Source: Trematomus loennbergii
Lineage: Eukaryota; Chordata; Actinopteri; Perciformes; Nototheniidae
Length of the DNA: 64,000 bases
Assembly (NCBI GenBank): GCA_012861695.1
Contig: JAAOOA010000092.1
Coordinates: 310,001-374,000 of the forward strand
Reading direction: 5' to 3'
A program made the position numbers and the translations under genes. This document shows positions 33,301 to 43,250 of this stretch, in pieces. The notes beneath the pieces are model-generated. The model had not been told where the DNA came from and did no database searches. It worked only from the letters and a program-made list of their open reading frames with translations. Within the stretch, counting starts at the first letter, position 1. Every line of letters starts with the position of its first letter.

Positions 33301-36300
33301 TACATATATTTATATAATAATAATAATAATACATGTGATTTATATAGCGCTTTTCCTGGTGCTAAAAGCGCTTTACAAGCAAGTAAAGAAGACAAATAAT
33401 ATATAACTATATATATATATATATAATTAGAATCTTACAGTTACAAACGTCCCTTTTTAAAGGGGAGTAATGTTGATGGGGCCCGGATGAATACCGAGCT
33501 CAGCATGATCAGTTCTAAGCATGTCATTGTGTGAACCAGCTGATTGTTATCCATGCTTATCCTTGTCATCCTTTGGATCCTCAGTCTGTCAGGAGTTGTT
33601 CTATCATCACCTTAAACAGGAAATCTCTTTGTTCCTTCCCTCCTTTATCCAGGCTGACAGCTAATGATATCATGGAGCCCAACCTGACCTATGTGTACCC
33701 CCACACACGGGTCCAGTCTCTGGTCAGCATCCTGCGCACCACTGTCTACAACGCCTTCCCTGTGGTGACAGAGAACCGGTACAACGAGCGGGACTTCATG
33801 AAGGGCAACATCTTGGTCAGCAACAACATCCACTTTAAGGTCAGTCGAGAATGGAAACATCTTTAACACATGCAACAGTTCCACTGTACACGGAGACCAA
33901 TATCCTGCCTGTCTTTGTTCTCTTCAGAAAAAACAGGGAACACTTCAGTTATACTGCTGGCAGCACTACATTCACTATTTACACGCCACAGTGTATTCAG
34001 TGGGTTAACCAGTGGAGGGAGGTAGAGGTCTGAGTATAGCAGCAGCTGAACATGTCCTTACTACCCAAATTACCCCTTTTCACATTTCCTTTAACTTTAA
34101 CTTGGAGCTAGAGTAATAAGGAACTGATCCTCCCACCTTAAGGTTTTTGTCCGTTTTGTTTTCTGTACAGTTAAGAACCAATTTTGTCATTTATACCAAA
34201 TGACAATGGAAGTGTGTACACTCTCATAGGTGTTTTTATAACATTTATACAAAAGGTCAATCCCTTTAATATTTTTAATTGCACTTGGTAAGTGTGAACA
34301 ATGTTGCAAATCAATGACTAGTTCTGCTCCAAGGCAATATCTAAATAAAAATAGATTTAGCTTTATTCTTAGTAGCAAGTTGTTTTAAGTCCTTATACCA
34401 TGAAAGATTTGTACTATATTTAGAATCAAAGCACACGCATGTTAAACAATACATTCAATGTTCTAATGTAATCAATCCAAGAGAAAGATATTTTCAATTC
34501 TTATTTTACACCGTTGACTGGATAATGGAACCAAAGTGAATGCTGTTGGAATGGATCCAGCAAACTGAGGAAACATGCTCTTCAAATTCCCATCCAGAAA
34601 TCCAGTGTGTTGTCCCGTGCGGGGGAGCAGCGGCGGCGCTGCCAGTCTATGAAGTCATACCCGTCCAGCGAGCTGAGGAACGTCTGTGAGGAGCGCATCG
34701 CCACCGGGGGGGAGGGGGAGAGGGGGGAAGACCTGCTGCAGCAGATGCTAGAGAGGAGGTAGGTCACACACTACACAAGTTTAACATGTTCCTGTACCAC
34801 CCCCCGACTCAAGTGTTGTGACTGTGAACAGTAAACACCCAGCTGCACCGTTCACAAGAGCACTCTATCATTTACTGGCTCTTTACATTTTAGTCTTCTT
34901 GCCATGAAATGTTGAGACCCCCAAGGTTTTATGATAGAGATGTAGAGTAGGCTCCCCAGCACATACAAACTGCTGGATGCTAACTTGCATATGTTGGGCA
35001 ATTTGCATAATTAGCACAAGTTGCATTAATTAGCATTAATTCCCATATGCAGACAATAGTTAAAAAATGGCTTGCCCGAGTTGGAACAATTTCGGTGTGT
35101 GTGAATCAATTTCTGACATTTGTAGGATCAAAAATGGCAGTTTTGAGTCTCCTAAAGCAAAAAATCCACCCCAAATTCATGAAAATCAGCCCAGATTACA
35201 TACATGGCCAGATATATATGTCAGATATTGCAAATTGCTCAACATATGCAAGCTAGCATCCGGTAATTTGCTACTATACATTTCTAACATAAAACTTTGT
35301 GGTACTCAACATTTCAGGGTTCACAGTATGACCCTATAACTGTATTTATCACTATACATTTCACACATTTTATATAAATCATATATGTATGCATTCAATG
35401 AGAGAAAACATTTTGTGGGTTTTAATGAAATGCTTGTGCTGTGCACGTGAAGGCACGCTCCGTACCCCAACCTGTACCCCGACCAGTCCCCCAGTGAGGA
35501 GTGGAGCATGGAGGAGCGCTTCAGACCGCTCACCTTCCACGGCCTCATCCTGCGCTCCCAGCTGGTCACCCTGCTCATCAGGGGAGTCTGCTACGCCGAG
35601 AATCAGTCGGTCAGTTGCACACACACACAAAGGCATTAAATCATACTTGAAAACACCGCAAAGCCTCCAGCCAGCATTACACTGCACGTAAGTTCTGGTA
35701 ATAACCCTCCAGCTGAAGTTCGTCTGTATTCCTCATTGAACATGATGCTTATAATATGTTTGCACAAATAAGACAGTCAAAATGACTTGTTTGCCAATTT
35801 CACACCACTCTCCACTTAGCTTAATTCCAGTCGCCCTGTTGTTGTGAAAATATCAGAAAATCATCATCGATCTGCATTCCCCTTATTCCACTATAAGGGG
35901 AATGTCAACACAGACACCTGTCAACCGCACTCTGCTGTTCCTCAGCGCCGCCCCCCTCCCTCCCGCTGAAATGATGAATGTAAGGCGTATAGTAATCATA
36001 GATAACACCGCAGGGTCCGTGACAGTTTGTTTTCATCTGATTTCAAATAAACAAAGTCTTGGTTTTTAGAATATTAAACTTGTTTCGCCAAATTCAGATG
36101 ATAAATACAACTTTGAAGCTTGTAACGGCATAATTACAAGCGGTAACTTAACGTCACAGCTGGCATAACGACAGCATGTGTTTCTTGTGAGTGTTTCCCC
36201 GGGAAACAAACACAATACACACAAACGCGTCACAGATTATTTTGCCGAGAGGAAGAGGAAACATGAGTGTGCCCTTTTGATTTGTTTTCCTACCATCTGT

Positions 36301-38887
36301 TTTTCTGGAACTGATTTGCTTCACCCTCAGAGACCCTCAGAGACCCACATGTTATCAATTGTGGAGGGCAGGGGATCTTTAGGTGCAGAAAAAGTTGTTT
36401 ACACCCAAAGCTGCATGTGATTAACATAAAGTGAGCATGTCTGTAGAGCAGATCAAATCAAATCAAATCAAGTTTTATTTATATAGCACATTTTTAAAAC
36501 GATGGTCGAGCCAAAGTGCTGTACATATAATAAAAATACCTTACAATGAAGACACTTTTACAACAAATACAACAGCACAGTTTGTACAGAATATCAGTAT
36601 GAGAAAAACGACACCCTCTGTCCTTAGACCCTCTGTCCTTAGACCCTCTGTCCTTAGACCCTCTGTCCTTAGACCTCACATCGTACAAGGAAACACTTCC
36701 AGAGAAACCCCACAGTTTAAAGGACATGGGAGAAACCTCAGGGAGAGCAGCAGAGGAGGGATCCCTCTCCAGGACGGACAGACAATAGATGCCGTGTGTA
36801 AATCGAAGAGATAATACGTTTTACAGCGTAGGTAGACCGAATGTTTGGAAATGCATGTGTCTATAATAAGAAGATGAAACCACGAGGATGTCAACAATCC
36901 TGTGGGAGCCATCAGGGAAGCAGTATGATGAGAGTCAGACAGGACCACAGTGACAGGATCAGCCACGACTCAGGATCCCGGCGTAGATATAGACACAAAA
37001 AAGAAATTTGGGGGAGGCTGGGTTAATCGGAACATGAGAGTACGCAGGTACAGACAGACAGAAGGAAGTATGGTGTCCCCCGACAGTCTAAGCCTATAGC
37101 AGCTAAACTAACGTGTCTACGTACATGGACTCCCTTAGGATAGGTTGAGGGAAAGGGGTAGAAAGTAAGAAGTAAGGAACAGAGGTGGAGAGGCACACGC
37201 AGGGAGCAAGGTCCCCGCTGGAACCTTAATTGGAGTAGGTGAGAGGTAAGGAGGTACGCTGTGAATACGGTCATAACACTCCCTGGCCGGAATAGGCCTC
37301 TCTGCAACCTGTTACCCTCTAATAGAACCTCGAGAGGTCAGAGATGGGAAAGGTTTTGGATAAAGAGAAAATAGAAAGAATAGATTACAGGAGTAGAGAG
37401 TATGAGAAGTAGAGAGAGAATAGATTTAGAAGAATGAGAAGTATTAATAACCTTAGTTTTAAATATAAGATCCAAGCTTTTAGGATTTAAGTGAAAGAGC
37501 AAGAACCAAAATGTAGGTGAAGAGGCACAGCGTGTCCACGCCAATGCACTCCCACCAGACCACTCTATCAACCATAAGCTCTATCAAAAAGGAAGGCCCC
37601 AAGCGCACTCCCAGCAGAGGCTGCTGGGTATCCATAGAACATTTTTGCATTCAGAAATCTTGAGGTCAGAAGTCAAGGGGACCCTGTGGTTGTAGCCATA
37701 CAGTTTTTCCCTCGCCAATAATGTGCTTTGGAGGTTATTTAAACTCCTCTCTGACAAACTAGCATGACCTTACACAGTATTTGTACTGGATTTAATTATT
37801 TAACGGGGACAGTGCACATCGATTAACATTTCTGTGAATGCGCCAGAGTTAGGCAAGAGGAAACGTTTCATCTGTAGTCCCTGGACAGATGTAAGTCACC
37901 CTAAAAACTAAATTAATTAAAAATGGTAAAGTAACTAGAATCAGTTAAAACATGCAACATAGTGGCTTACAATACTGGGAATGCTGATCAAAACATACAT
38001 ATTACATAGCAAGAAGATAGCAGCAGGTTGAGGCAGTACAGACACACAGAGGGCACAGTGCAGCTCATTCCTAATTCCATGGTGACCATATATTGCCAGG
38101 GATGATATCTCTATCTTCACTCTAGCTTTACAACTGAGCCGGCTACTGCCTTTAAGACAGCAGAGTGGGCCACCGTTAATCCTGTTGGCCTCAGAGGCAT
38201 TCATATGATCAGCCAATCAGGGTGATCTCTCTCACTGAGGGGCTTATGCAGCCGCCAAGTGCCAACTAGTGCCAGCAGTGCGGGGTCTTAGGAATCATTT
38301 TTGTGACAGATTTTTTCGATATATTCAGAGCGCCACTCAGCCCAGGTTGTCCTATGCAGAGATGACTGAAGATTACCCACGTTACCCGGATATCCATGAC
38401 TTGGACCTCGCCCTGCTCAACCCCCGCATGATAGTGGTACGACCTGTTTAAACACTAAGATAGAAGAGTACTTTTTAGAGTGGAAAAGCAATAAAATAAG
38501 AACTCTGTGTTTCCAGGATGTCACCCCCTACATGAACCCGAGCCCCTACACGGTGTCGCCCAACACCCACATCTCCCAGGTGTTCAACCTGTTCAGGACG
38601 ATGGGCCTGCGACACCTGCCAGTGGTGAACGCTGTTGGAGAAGTAAGTGATCATCCAAGAGAGCTTTTCCTCCAGTATTACGTGTTTAAGTCAATGTTTT
38701 GATCATGACAGAGAAAACCCCAAATAAAAACACTGTAGCTATTCCAGCATGCACAGGCTTTTGTTGTCTGTCTGGACTCTTGTTCATTTTCTTCCATCTG
38801 TTTCAGATTGTTGGAATAATCACACGACATAATTTAACCCACGAGTTCCTTGTGGCCAAACTGCGACAGCACAGCATCAGTGTTTGA
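11454..38887 (+). CDS. clcn6: ClC-6 late-endosomal chloride/proton exchanger, 23 coding exons
   Basis: Vesicular Cl-/H+ antiporter of the CLC family. Exons: 11454-11528, 12615-12674, 12755-12820, 14206-14271, 14344-14409, 15065-15178 (acceptor uncertain), 15987-16113, 16239-16306, 19133-19191, 19300-19430, 19542-19655, 21466-21632, 21743-21854, 23683-23812, 24050-24201, 26421-26577, 26713-26819, 33653-33839, 34598-34758, 35453-35609, 38329-38436, 38517-38642, 38807-38887 (TGA). Landmarks: Cys-rich N-terminus ([10 protein letters not shown]); GSGIP anion-site motif (exon 7); gating Glu in GKEGP (exon 8, about residue 198); proton-pathway Glu in SLEEGSS (exon 10); GLFVP (exon 15); pore Tyr region TYGLPIM (exon 16). 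Two CBS domains span exons 18 and 22-23. NST, NKT and NTT glycosylation sites lie in exons 13-14. Allowing for indels near 19321 (-2), 21534 (-1), 21582 (+1) and 24165 (-2), the exons total 865 codons, against 869 residues in the human protein. It is head to head with mthfr. Confidence 0.95.
11870..12140. repeat. Dispersed repeat in clcn6 intron 1
   Basis: Second copy of the 4128-4480 repeat, with the shared GCACTTTGAGCACA and TTATTTATGCATATTTT blocks. Otherwise intron 1 (11529-12614) shows nothing recognisable. Confidence 0.45.
13078..13275 (-). mobile_element. SINE-like element, probably reverse orientation
   Basis: Contains GACGCTTTTATACAACGCGA, resembling the conserved GCTTTTATCCAAAGCGACTT core of fish SINEs. 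Then GGGTGAAGTGTCTTGCCCA and GGGTTTGAACC, which resembles an inverted tRNA B-box. Lies in clcn6 intron 3. Confidence 0.55.
15395..15545 (+). mobile_element. tRNA-derived SINE
   Basis: GGCGGCTAAGGAGTGG (A-box-like) is followed about 20 nt later by GGTTCGATTCC (B-box). The 3' part reads AGCACTATAAATGCAGTC, a common fish SINE tail. Lies in clcn6 intron 6. Confidence 0.6.
16370..17379. mobile_element. Non-autonomous DNA transposon with AGGCCCCGGCTCC inverted ends
   Basis: AGGCCCCGGCTCCACGAGGA at 16370 is repeated inverted at the right end (to 17379), about 1.0 kb apart. The interior shares blocks (GACCTTTGACCGGC, TTTTGTCCGGAAGATTT and a TTCTTCGCTGC region) with 44,250-45,330 (opposite orientation) and 46,250-46,700. 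Target duplication unclear. Inserted in clcn6 intron 8. Confidence 0.7.
17419..18197. mobile_element. TTAA-flanked MITE (piggyBac-like)
   Basis: TTAA at 17415-17418 and 18198-18201 bounds imperfect inverted ends (AGGAGAGGTGTCATGG and its counterpart AGGATCCATGTCATG). The first ~250 bp match, inverted, the element ending at 56045. Lies in clcn6 intron 8. Confidence 0.65.
19951..20123 (+). mobile_element. LINE C-terminal fragment, left part, split by a hAT insertion
   Basis: Frame [13 protein letters not shown] is typical of the end of fish CR1/Rex1-like LINE ORF2. Its continuation resumes at 21,140-21,360. Lies in clcn6 intron 11. Confidence 0.6.
20132..21131. mobile_element. Non-autonomous hAT-like element inserted in a LINE fragment
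   Basis: Exactly 1,000 bp, beginning CAGTGACGTG and ending CACGTCGCTG (inverted). It is flanked by 8-bp duplications CTTCATAG (20124-20131) and CTTCATAC (21132-21139). An 8-bp target duplication is the hAT signature. No transposase. Confidence 0.7.
21140..21360 (+). mobile_element. LINE C-terminal fragment, right part
   Basis: Continues the fragment interrupted at 20132. The frames WNSLPP and [18 protein letters not shown] match the last part of fish LINE ORF2. Confidence 0.5.
21952..23181. mobile_element. TTAA-flanked MITE carrying a 57-bp minisatellite
   Basis: TTAA at 21948-21951 and 23182-23185 flanks inverted ends AGGGGCCCTACTATGC and (inverted) AGGGGCCCTATTTTGC. Almost the whole interior is a tandem array. 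Lies in clcn6 intron 13. Confidence 0.75.
21970..23060. repeat. 57-bp minisatellite, about 19 units
   Basis: Units contain TTCAGGTGTATATCAGTATG and CTTTAAAGAGTCCTCTCCTG. Because the period is 57 (19 codons) and units lack stops, both strands show long open frames (318 codons on plus, 267 on minus). These are not genes: no splice context, no conserved protein. The last units change GTGTC to GCATC. Confidence 0.95.
23838..23905. repeat. (CACT)n microsatellite
   Basis: CA then CACT repeats, starting about 25 bp after the exon 14 donor of clcn6. Confidence 0.9.
24592..25616 (+). mobile_element. hAT element with perfect 8-bp target duplication and BED-finger fragment
   Basis: TAGGGATGT at the left end and ACATCCCTA at the right are inverted. 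CTATATGT directly flanks both ends (24584-24591 and 25617-25624). At about 24846-25028 a plus-strand frame reads [16 protein letters not shown] and CKRCRAAL, the start of a ZBED-type BED zinc finger. The rest of the transposase is missing. AT/CG-rich CGATTCG- and ATCGTATCG-type subterminal repeats lie at both ends. Lies in clcn6 intron 15. Confidence 0.85.
26887..27926. mobile_element. DNA transposon with perfect 18-bp inverted ends
   Basis: GGCCCTGACACACCAGGC at the left (26887-26904) is exactly inverted at 27909-27926. Contains a 42-bp palindrome at 27755 and a SINE-core-like fragment near 27,380. Superfamily not decided because the target duplication is unclear. Lies in clcn6 intron 17, starting 68 bp after exon 17. 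Confidence 0.65.
27755..27796. repeat. Perfect 42-bp palindrome without spacer
   Basis: Each 21-bp arm contains CACCCGGCCGATTCAAC or its inverse, meeting at ACATGT. No mismatch. It lies inside the 26887-27926 transposon. Confidence 0.95.
28655..29440. repeat. Inverted duplicate of 34,163-34,562, split by a MITE
   Basis: Excluding the insert at 28775-29156, this matches the reverse complement of 34,163-34,562 at high identity (GCTGGATCCATTCCAACAGC at one end, TTGGTATAAATGA at the other). The pair flanks clcn6 exon 18. Confidence 0.85.
28775..29156. mobile_element. 382-bp TTAA MITE (piggyBac-like) with known empty site
   Basis: Flanked by TTAA (28771-28774, 29157-29160). Ends AGGTAGGGTAGGTAA and (inverted) AGGTGGGGTAGGTAA. 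The inverted duplicate at 34,163-34,562 lacks it and has a single TTAA at the site. Contains a 35-bp palindrome at 28938-28972 (17-bp arms around one base). Confidence 0.85.
29740..30930. repeat. Second copy of the 10,290-10,840 repeat, split by (TA)n
   Basis: Shares CATTCCTATGAGAGTTGCTC-type and ATGTAAGTCAATGGGAAAAA-type blocks and GGCGCACTTCCTGG with 10,290-10,840. No coding sequence. Confidence 0.6.
30170..30336. repeat. (TA)n microsatellite with TACATA interruptions
   Basis: Nearly pure TA alternation. The open frames through it on both strands are artefacts. Confidence 0.95.
31160..31437. repeat. Dispersed repeat interrupted by Tc1; related copies at 36,045 and 45,560
   Basis: Shares TCTTGG-TTTTAGAAT, CAGATGATAAATACA-type and GATCACCGTCTCCTCTC blocks with 36,045-36,140 and 45,560-45,900. 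The right half resumes at 33,001 after the Tc1 element. Confidence 0.55.
31440..32998 (-). mobile_element. Tc1-family transposon, full length, broken transposase
   Basis: Bounded by TA on both sides (31438-31439, 32999-33000). Inverted ends begin CAGTGAAGGAAATAA and CAGTGGAGGAAATAA, with further inverted blocks about 200 bp in. The minus-strand transposase is read in pieces: a helix-turn-helix part with HDHI near 32,300, and the catalytic-region motif [11 protein letters not shown] near 31,830. Several frameshifts and stops show it is dead. Lies in clcn6 intron 17, inside a dispersed repeat that continues on both sides. Confidence 0.9.
33320..33430. repeat. Repeat fragment with GATTTATATAGCGCTTTTCC
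   Basis: (AAT)n then the TATATAGCGCTTTTC motif and GCGCTTTACA, a common fish repeat end. A related fragment is at 52,105-52,165. Lies in clcn6 intron 17. Confidence 0.5.
34163..34562. repeat. Inverted duplicate of 28,655-29,440 (empty-site copy)
   Basis: Reverse complement of the 28,655-29,440 repeat without the MITE. It ends about 35 bp before the acceptor of clcn6 exon 19, so the acceptor region lies next to repeat sequence. Confidence 0.85.
35880..36300. repeat. Dispersed repeat related to 31,160 and 45,560
   Basis: Contains the TCTTGGTTTTTAGAAT and CAGATGATAAATACAA blocks shared with the two other copies. Lies in clcn6 intron 20. No coding content. Confidence 0.45.
36446..36870 (-). mobile_element. 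3' end of the same LINE family as 4796-6014, reverse orientation
   Basis: Starts with ATCAA repeats (the inverted tail). It then matches the reverse complement of about 5,700-5,990, including GAGGGATCCCTCTCC and TTGTACAGAATATCAGTATG. A 14-bp unit CTCTGTCCTTAGAC is repeated four times at about 36,613-36,674 where the other copy has one. Confidence 0.8.
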
Positions 38888-39562
38888 GGCCAGTGGACGT
38901 CCTGAGGTCCTCCCGACAAAGACTCTGTCCTGCTGTCCATTCAACACAGACTCTGTCCTGCTGTCCATTCAACACAGACTCTGTCCTGCTGTCCATTCAA
39001 CACAGACTCTGTCCTGCTGTCCATTCAACACAGACTCTGTCCTGCTGTCCATTCAACACAGACTCTGTCCTGCTGTCCATTCAACACAGACTCTGTCCTG
39101 CTGTCCTCCCGACACAGACTCTGTCCTGCTGTCATTCCTCCAGCAGGACACGCCTCAGTGCTGCTATAGTAACCCTCCTCCAGCCTGCCCCGTCTAACGG
39201 CCTGACACATGAACCAGGTGTACTGTCATACAACCGTATTAAACATATTTGACTTCAACATGTTGATATAAATGTTTAACATGACACTAAAATCCCCTAA
39301 TCTATCTGAATGATGTACTCTTGCTGTGCATTGACACAGTGAGCAACAGCAGCAAGGATATGAAAGTATTAATACTCTGATACTGATAGTATTGTCTCAG
39401 CAGGAATTTTAGTGGCCACCATGTACTCATAGTCTCTCTGTGTTTTTCTCCCTGGTCACACAAAGATGAAACTGGAAAGATGTTCCAGTGATTTCAGGTC
39501 TGCTGTTTCTGCTAGAGACACAATCCACAAGTCGGAGCTTGGTAAGCAGAATTCAGAATAAA
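38888..39562 (+). other. clcn6: Probable clcn6 3'UTR with candidate poly(A) signals
   Basis: After the TGA the sequence runs through a 28-bp tandem repeat, then ATTAAA at 39238-39243 and AATAAA at about 39557. Either could end the transcript. No transcript evidence is available, so the end is a guess. Confidence 0.35.
38921..39132. repeat. 28-bp minisatellite in clcn6 3'UTR
   Basis: About seven near-identical 28-bp units built on CTCTGTCCTGCTGTCC plus ATTCAACACAGA. It starts 34 nt after the clcn6 stop codon, and the last units diverge. The open frames through it are by-products of the repeat. Confidence 0.9.
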
Positions 39563-39590
39563 GAAATCCCAGTCCAACAAAGCTAGCTAG

Positions 39591-40313
39591 ACAGTCAGAG
39601 GGACAGTGTGAGGGACAGTGTGAGGGACAGTCAGAGGGACAGTGTGAGGGACAGTCAGAGGGACAGTGTGAGGGACAAAGACACAGTGTGAGGGACAGTC
39701 AGAGACACAGTGTGAGGGACAGTCAGAGGGACAGTGTGAGGGACAAAGACACAGTGTGAGGGACAGTCAGAGACACAGTGTGAGGGACAGTGTGAGGGAC
39801 AGTCAGAGACACAGTGTGAGGGACAGTCAGAGGGACAGTGTGAGGGACAGTGTGAGGGACAGTCAGAGGGACAGTGTGAGGGATAGTCAGAGGGACAGTG
39901 TGAGGGACAAAGACACAGTGTGAGGGATAGTCAGAGACACAGTCAAAGGGACAGTCAGAGGGACAGTCAGAGACACAGTGTGAGGGACAAAGACACAGTG
40001 TGAGGGACAGTCAAAGGGACAGTCAGAGGGACAGTCAGAGACACAGTGTGAGGGACAGTCAAAGGGACAGTCAGAGGGACAGTCAGAGACACAGTGTGAG
40101 GGACAAAGACACAGTGTGAGGGATAGTCAGAGGGACAGTCAGAGACACAGTGTGAGGGACAAACACACAGTGTGAGGGATAGTCAGAGGGACAGTCAAAG
40201 GGACAGTGTGAGGGACAAAGACACAGTGTGAGGGACAGTCAGAGACACAGTGTGAGGGACAAAGACACAGTGTGAGGGATAGTCAGAGGACAGTGTGAGG
40301 GACAGTCAGTGTG
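39591..40313. repeat. 12-18 bp composite minisatellite, about 720 bp
   Basis: Irregular mixture of GGGACAGTCAGA, GGGACAGTGTGA and GACACAGTGTGA modules, with variants GGGATAG and CAAAGG. Lies in the clcn6 3' flank. Confidence 0.95.
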
Positions 40314-40524
40314 ATGTGGTTGTAGGGACTGAGAGCTTTAACATGTCAGTAAATGTAACTGTTGTTCTTCTCTTTGCAAATACAAAATGGAGAAATTGAG
40401 CAAGCTTTGCTGAACATACACACTTTAGTTTGGTCACATTAAATGTTTAAGTCTAAGTTCCAGGTGAGGCTGTCTGCTGCACTTCATCTGAAAGTAAGAC
40501 ATGTCAGTTTTTATTAATTTGAAC

Positions 40525-40645
40525 TGCAGAAAAACTAGTCCATGCATTTGTTACTTCAAGGCTGGACTATTGTAACTCTTTATTATCAGGCTGGACCAAA
40601 AAGTCACATTCTTCATTCAAAATGCTGCAGCATACGTAGGGACAA
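40525..40645 (+). mobile_element. Short CR1/L2-type LINE fragment
   Basis: AAACTAGTCCATGCATTTGT and CTTCAAGGCTGGACTATTG match 5,340-5,450 of the LINE at 4796-6014. Internal deletion after TTTATTATCA. Encodes remnants of LVHAFVTSRLDYCNSLL. Confidence 0.8.
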
Positions 40646-41555
40646 GATCATGGAAAAGATGGTGTTCCTTTGAAGGTTTGCAGGTGACAGTTTATCGGCA
40701 AAGGTTTCCTTGTCACCTGTGTGAAACATTATTCTAAATAGTTTATTATGCTTTATCCTCTGTCACTGAAGCACTTTTGATTTGGACTGTTTTTACATTT
40801 GTATTAACTGTGGGACCGAATGCACTAAAGAGTCCGCACAGACTGAAGAGAGTTTCATGTTTGACAACATGATCATTTTTCTGCACTTATAATCCAAGGT
40901 AATATTGTCACTGTCATTCCGTCGGGTCAGCGTAGTCGGTTTTACAGTCAACATTTATGTTGACTGAGGTTTTGTTAAAAGGACTTTATTCAAGCGAAAC
41001 TGGCAAAGCTCTAATTTTTATAAAACGTATGTGTTTACTATTTCATGTTAGTCCTCTGCGATACGTTGATGAGCACTGTAGTATTTTTCTGGTCCATCGT
41101 ACTCATGCATTGTTTGCATTGCCCTTAAATGTGACTCACAGCTAAGACAAGTAATAGGAAGTGGCATTGCAACTGTTATTGATGGACAAGAAGTCCAATG
41201 TTTGTCAGGCTGGAACATATTATACATCAAACATTCCTTTTTTGTTTCTTGTCTCTGCTTTATGTGTAATTTAAGAGATTATTTTTATACAGTTGTATTT
41301 TTATGATTTGCTGCCCGTGCCGTTATGTCTATATATAATATAGGCATTGCTTGTTTGTTATTTTAAAATGATTATTTTAATGTTATGCATTCTAATTACT
41401 AATATGGCATGACAGGTCGTGTGCAAATATAGGATTACATGTTGCTTAGTTACATATGACTTGTGTGGAGGACGGGCCCTGTGCTTGTTCAGCAGTGATT
41501 CCACAAAGAGAGTGCTCTGTCTGTCTTTTCAAATACAAGTTCTGTTTCATCGTGT

Positions 41556-41780
<225 letters not shown>

Positions 41781-41959
41781 TAATTGTTCTTAATAAAATA
41801 TCAAATGAATTCTGTTAGGTCGCTAAATGAGTCAAAACCACCAGCTAGCTATACAGGTTCAGGTTGGTCTAATTTATCTTATTTAATCAAATGTTTTCCT
41901 AAATGTATAACATATTTCTGATGTTGGATTATTATTATTATAGAGTTACTTATTTCCCC

Positions 41960-42360
41960 CATTAAAACCAAACCCGTCTCCTTCACACACTCTGGCCCCG
42001 GTACACTGACACACTACGATTGGTCAAAACCATGGGCCATCAACTGGAACAACTCTCTAAAAAGAACAGACCAAATGTACACCTGGAAGCCTACAAACTC
42101 CAACAACAAAACATAGATGCACTCAACAGCGCTCGCTCCACCAATTACTCCTCCATCATCCAATCTGGCTCCAACTCCAAACACTTTCCTACACCATCAA
42201 CAAACTCCTCAGGCCCATGAACTCCATCTCCAACTCCTTTACTACTGACAAATGCAACTCTTTCCTCTCATTTTATAATTCAAAAATTGCCTCAATCCAC
42301 AAACAACTGGCCGTTGTCTCCTTTACCTCCACCCCTGGACCTCAACCCAAATCCCCCCAC
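41960..42360 (+). mobile_element. LINE ORF2 linker fragment
   Basis: Frames with RSTNYSSIIQSGSNSKH and NSFLSFYNSKIASIHKQL match the region between endonuclease and reverse transcriptase in fish CR1/Rex1-like LINEs. Broken by frameshifts. Confidence 0.6.
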
Positions 42361-42690
42361 CTCCATGCTTCAAACTTCCACTTCCAACCAATGGTGTAGA
42401 TACAAAACAGCAGCAACTAAAGGGTAAACAACGACAAACTAAATCTCTCTCTACAAAATGTTATAGAGAGGGAACAGCAAGATTTACAAGATGGTGTACT
42501 TCCTTCAGGCTCTGCCATTATACTTTATTGTCCGGATTCTATAATATTTAACCCCAATATTGTCACCTTATTGGACACACATGTTGACTGGATGGCTGCC
42601 TTGTATCGAGCTCCTCTCCAACATTCTGTTCCTGTCTGACTCCTGAGTTGTTTGAAACAACGGAGTGGTGTGTGTTTGAGGATGACATTT

Positions 42691-43072
42691 AGAGAGCATC
42701 CTGACCTTCTACAGGTGCACCATAGAGAGGGTCCTGACCTTCTACAGGTGCACCATAGAGAGGATCCTGACCTTCTACAGGTGCACCATAGAGAGCATCC
42801 TGACCTTCTACAGGTGCACCATAGAGAGGATCCTGACCTTCTACAGGTGCACCATAGAGAGGATCCTGACCTTCTACAGGTGCACCATAGAGAGGATCCT
42901 GACCTTCTACAGGTGCACCATAGAGAGGATCCTGACCTTCTACAGGTGCACCATAGAGAGATCCTGACCTTCTACAGGTGCACCATAGAGAGGGTCCTGA
43001 CCTTCTACAGGTGCACCATAGAGAGGGTCCTGACCTTCTACAGGTGCACCATAGAGAGCATCCTGACTGGCT
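42691..43072. repeat. 33-bp minisatellite made from LINE coding sequence, about 11 units
   Basis: Units of CTGACCTTCTACAGGTGCAC plus CATAGAGAGGATC. In one frame each unit encodes ILTFYRCTIER. The flanking LINE sequence continues in the same register (ILTGCITAWYGSC). One unit near 42,960 lacks a G, shifting the frame. Confidence 0.95.
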
Positions 43073-43250
43073 GCATCACGGCCTGGTACGGCAGCTGCAC
43101 CGCCTCAATCGTAAGGCTTTACAGAGGGTGGTAAAAAAAACTGCACAGCACATCACCAGGACGGAGCTGCCATCCATGGAGGACCTTTACTCCCAGCGGC
43201 TCAGGAAGAAAGCCCTCAGGATTATCAAAGACCCCAAGCTGTAGCTGTAG
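43073..43250 (+). mobile_element. LINE ORF2 C-terminal fragment
   Basis: Frame reads LTGCITAWYGSC, then KALQRVVKKTAQHITRTELP and RLRKKALRIIKDPKL, the end of a fish LINE ORF2. A related fragment lies inverted at 54,800-54,970. Confidence 0.75.

Noticed and set aside
36431..36814. 127-codon frame with SVLRP repeats
   Set aside because: Antisense of a LINE 3' region with a 14-bp tandem repeat.
42652..43134. 160-codon HREDPDLLQV repeat frame
   Set aside because: Off-frame reading of the 33-bp repeat; the LINE reverse-transcriptase register is the other frame.
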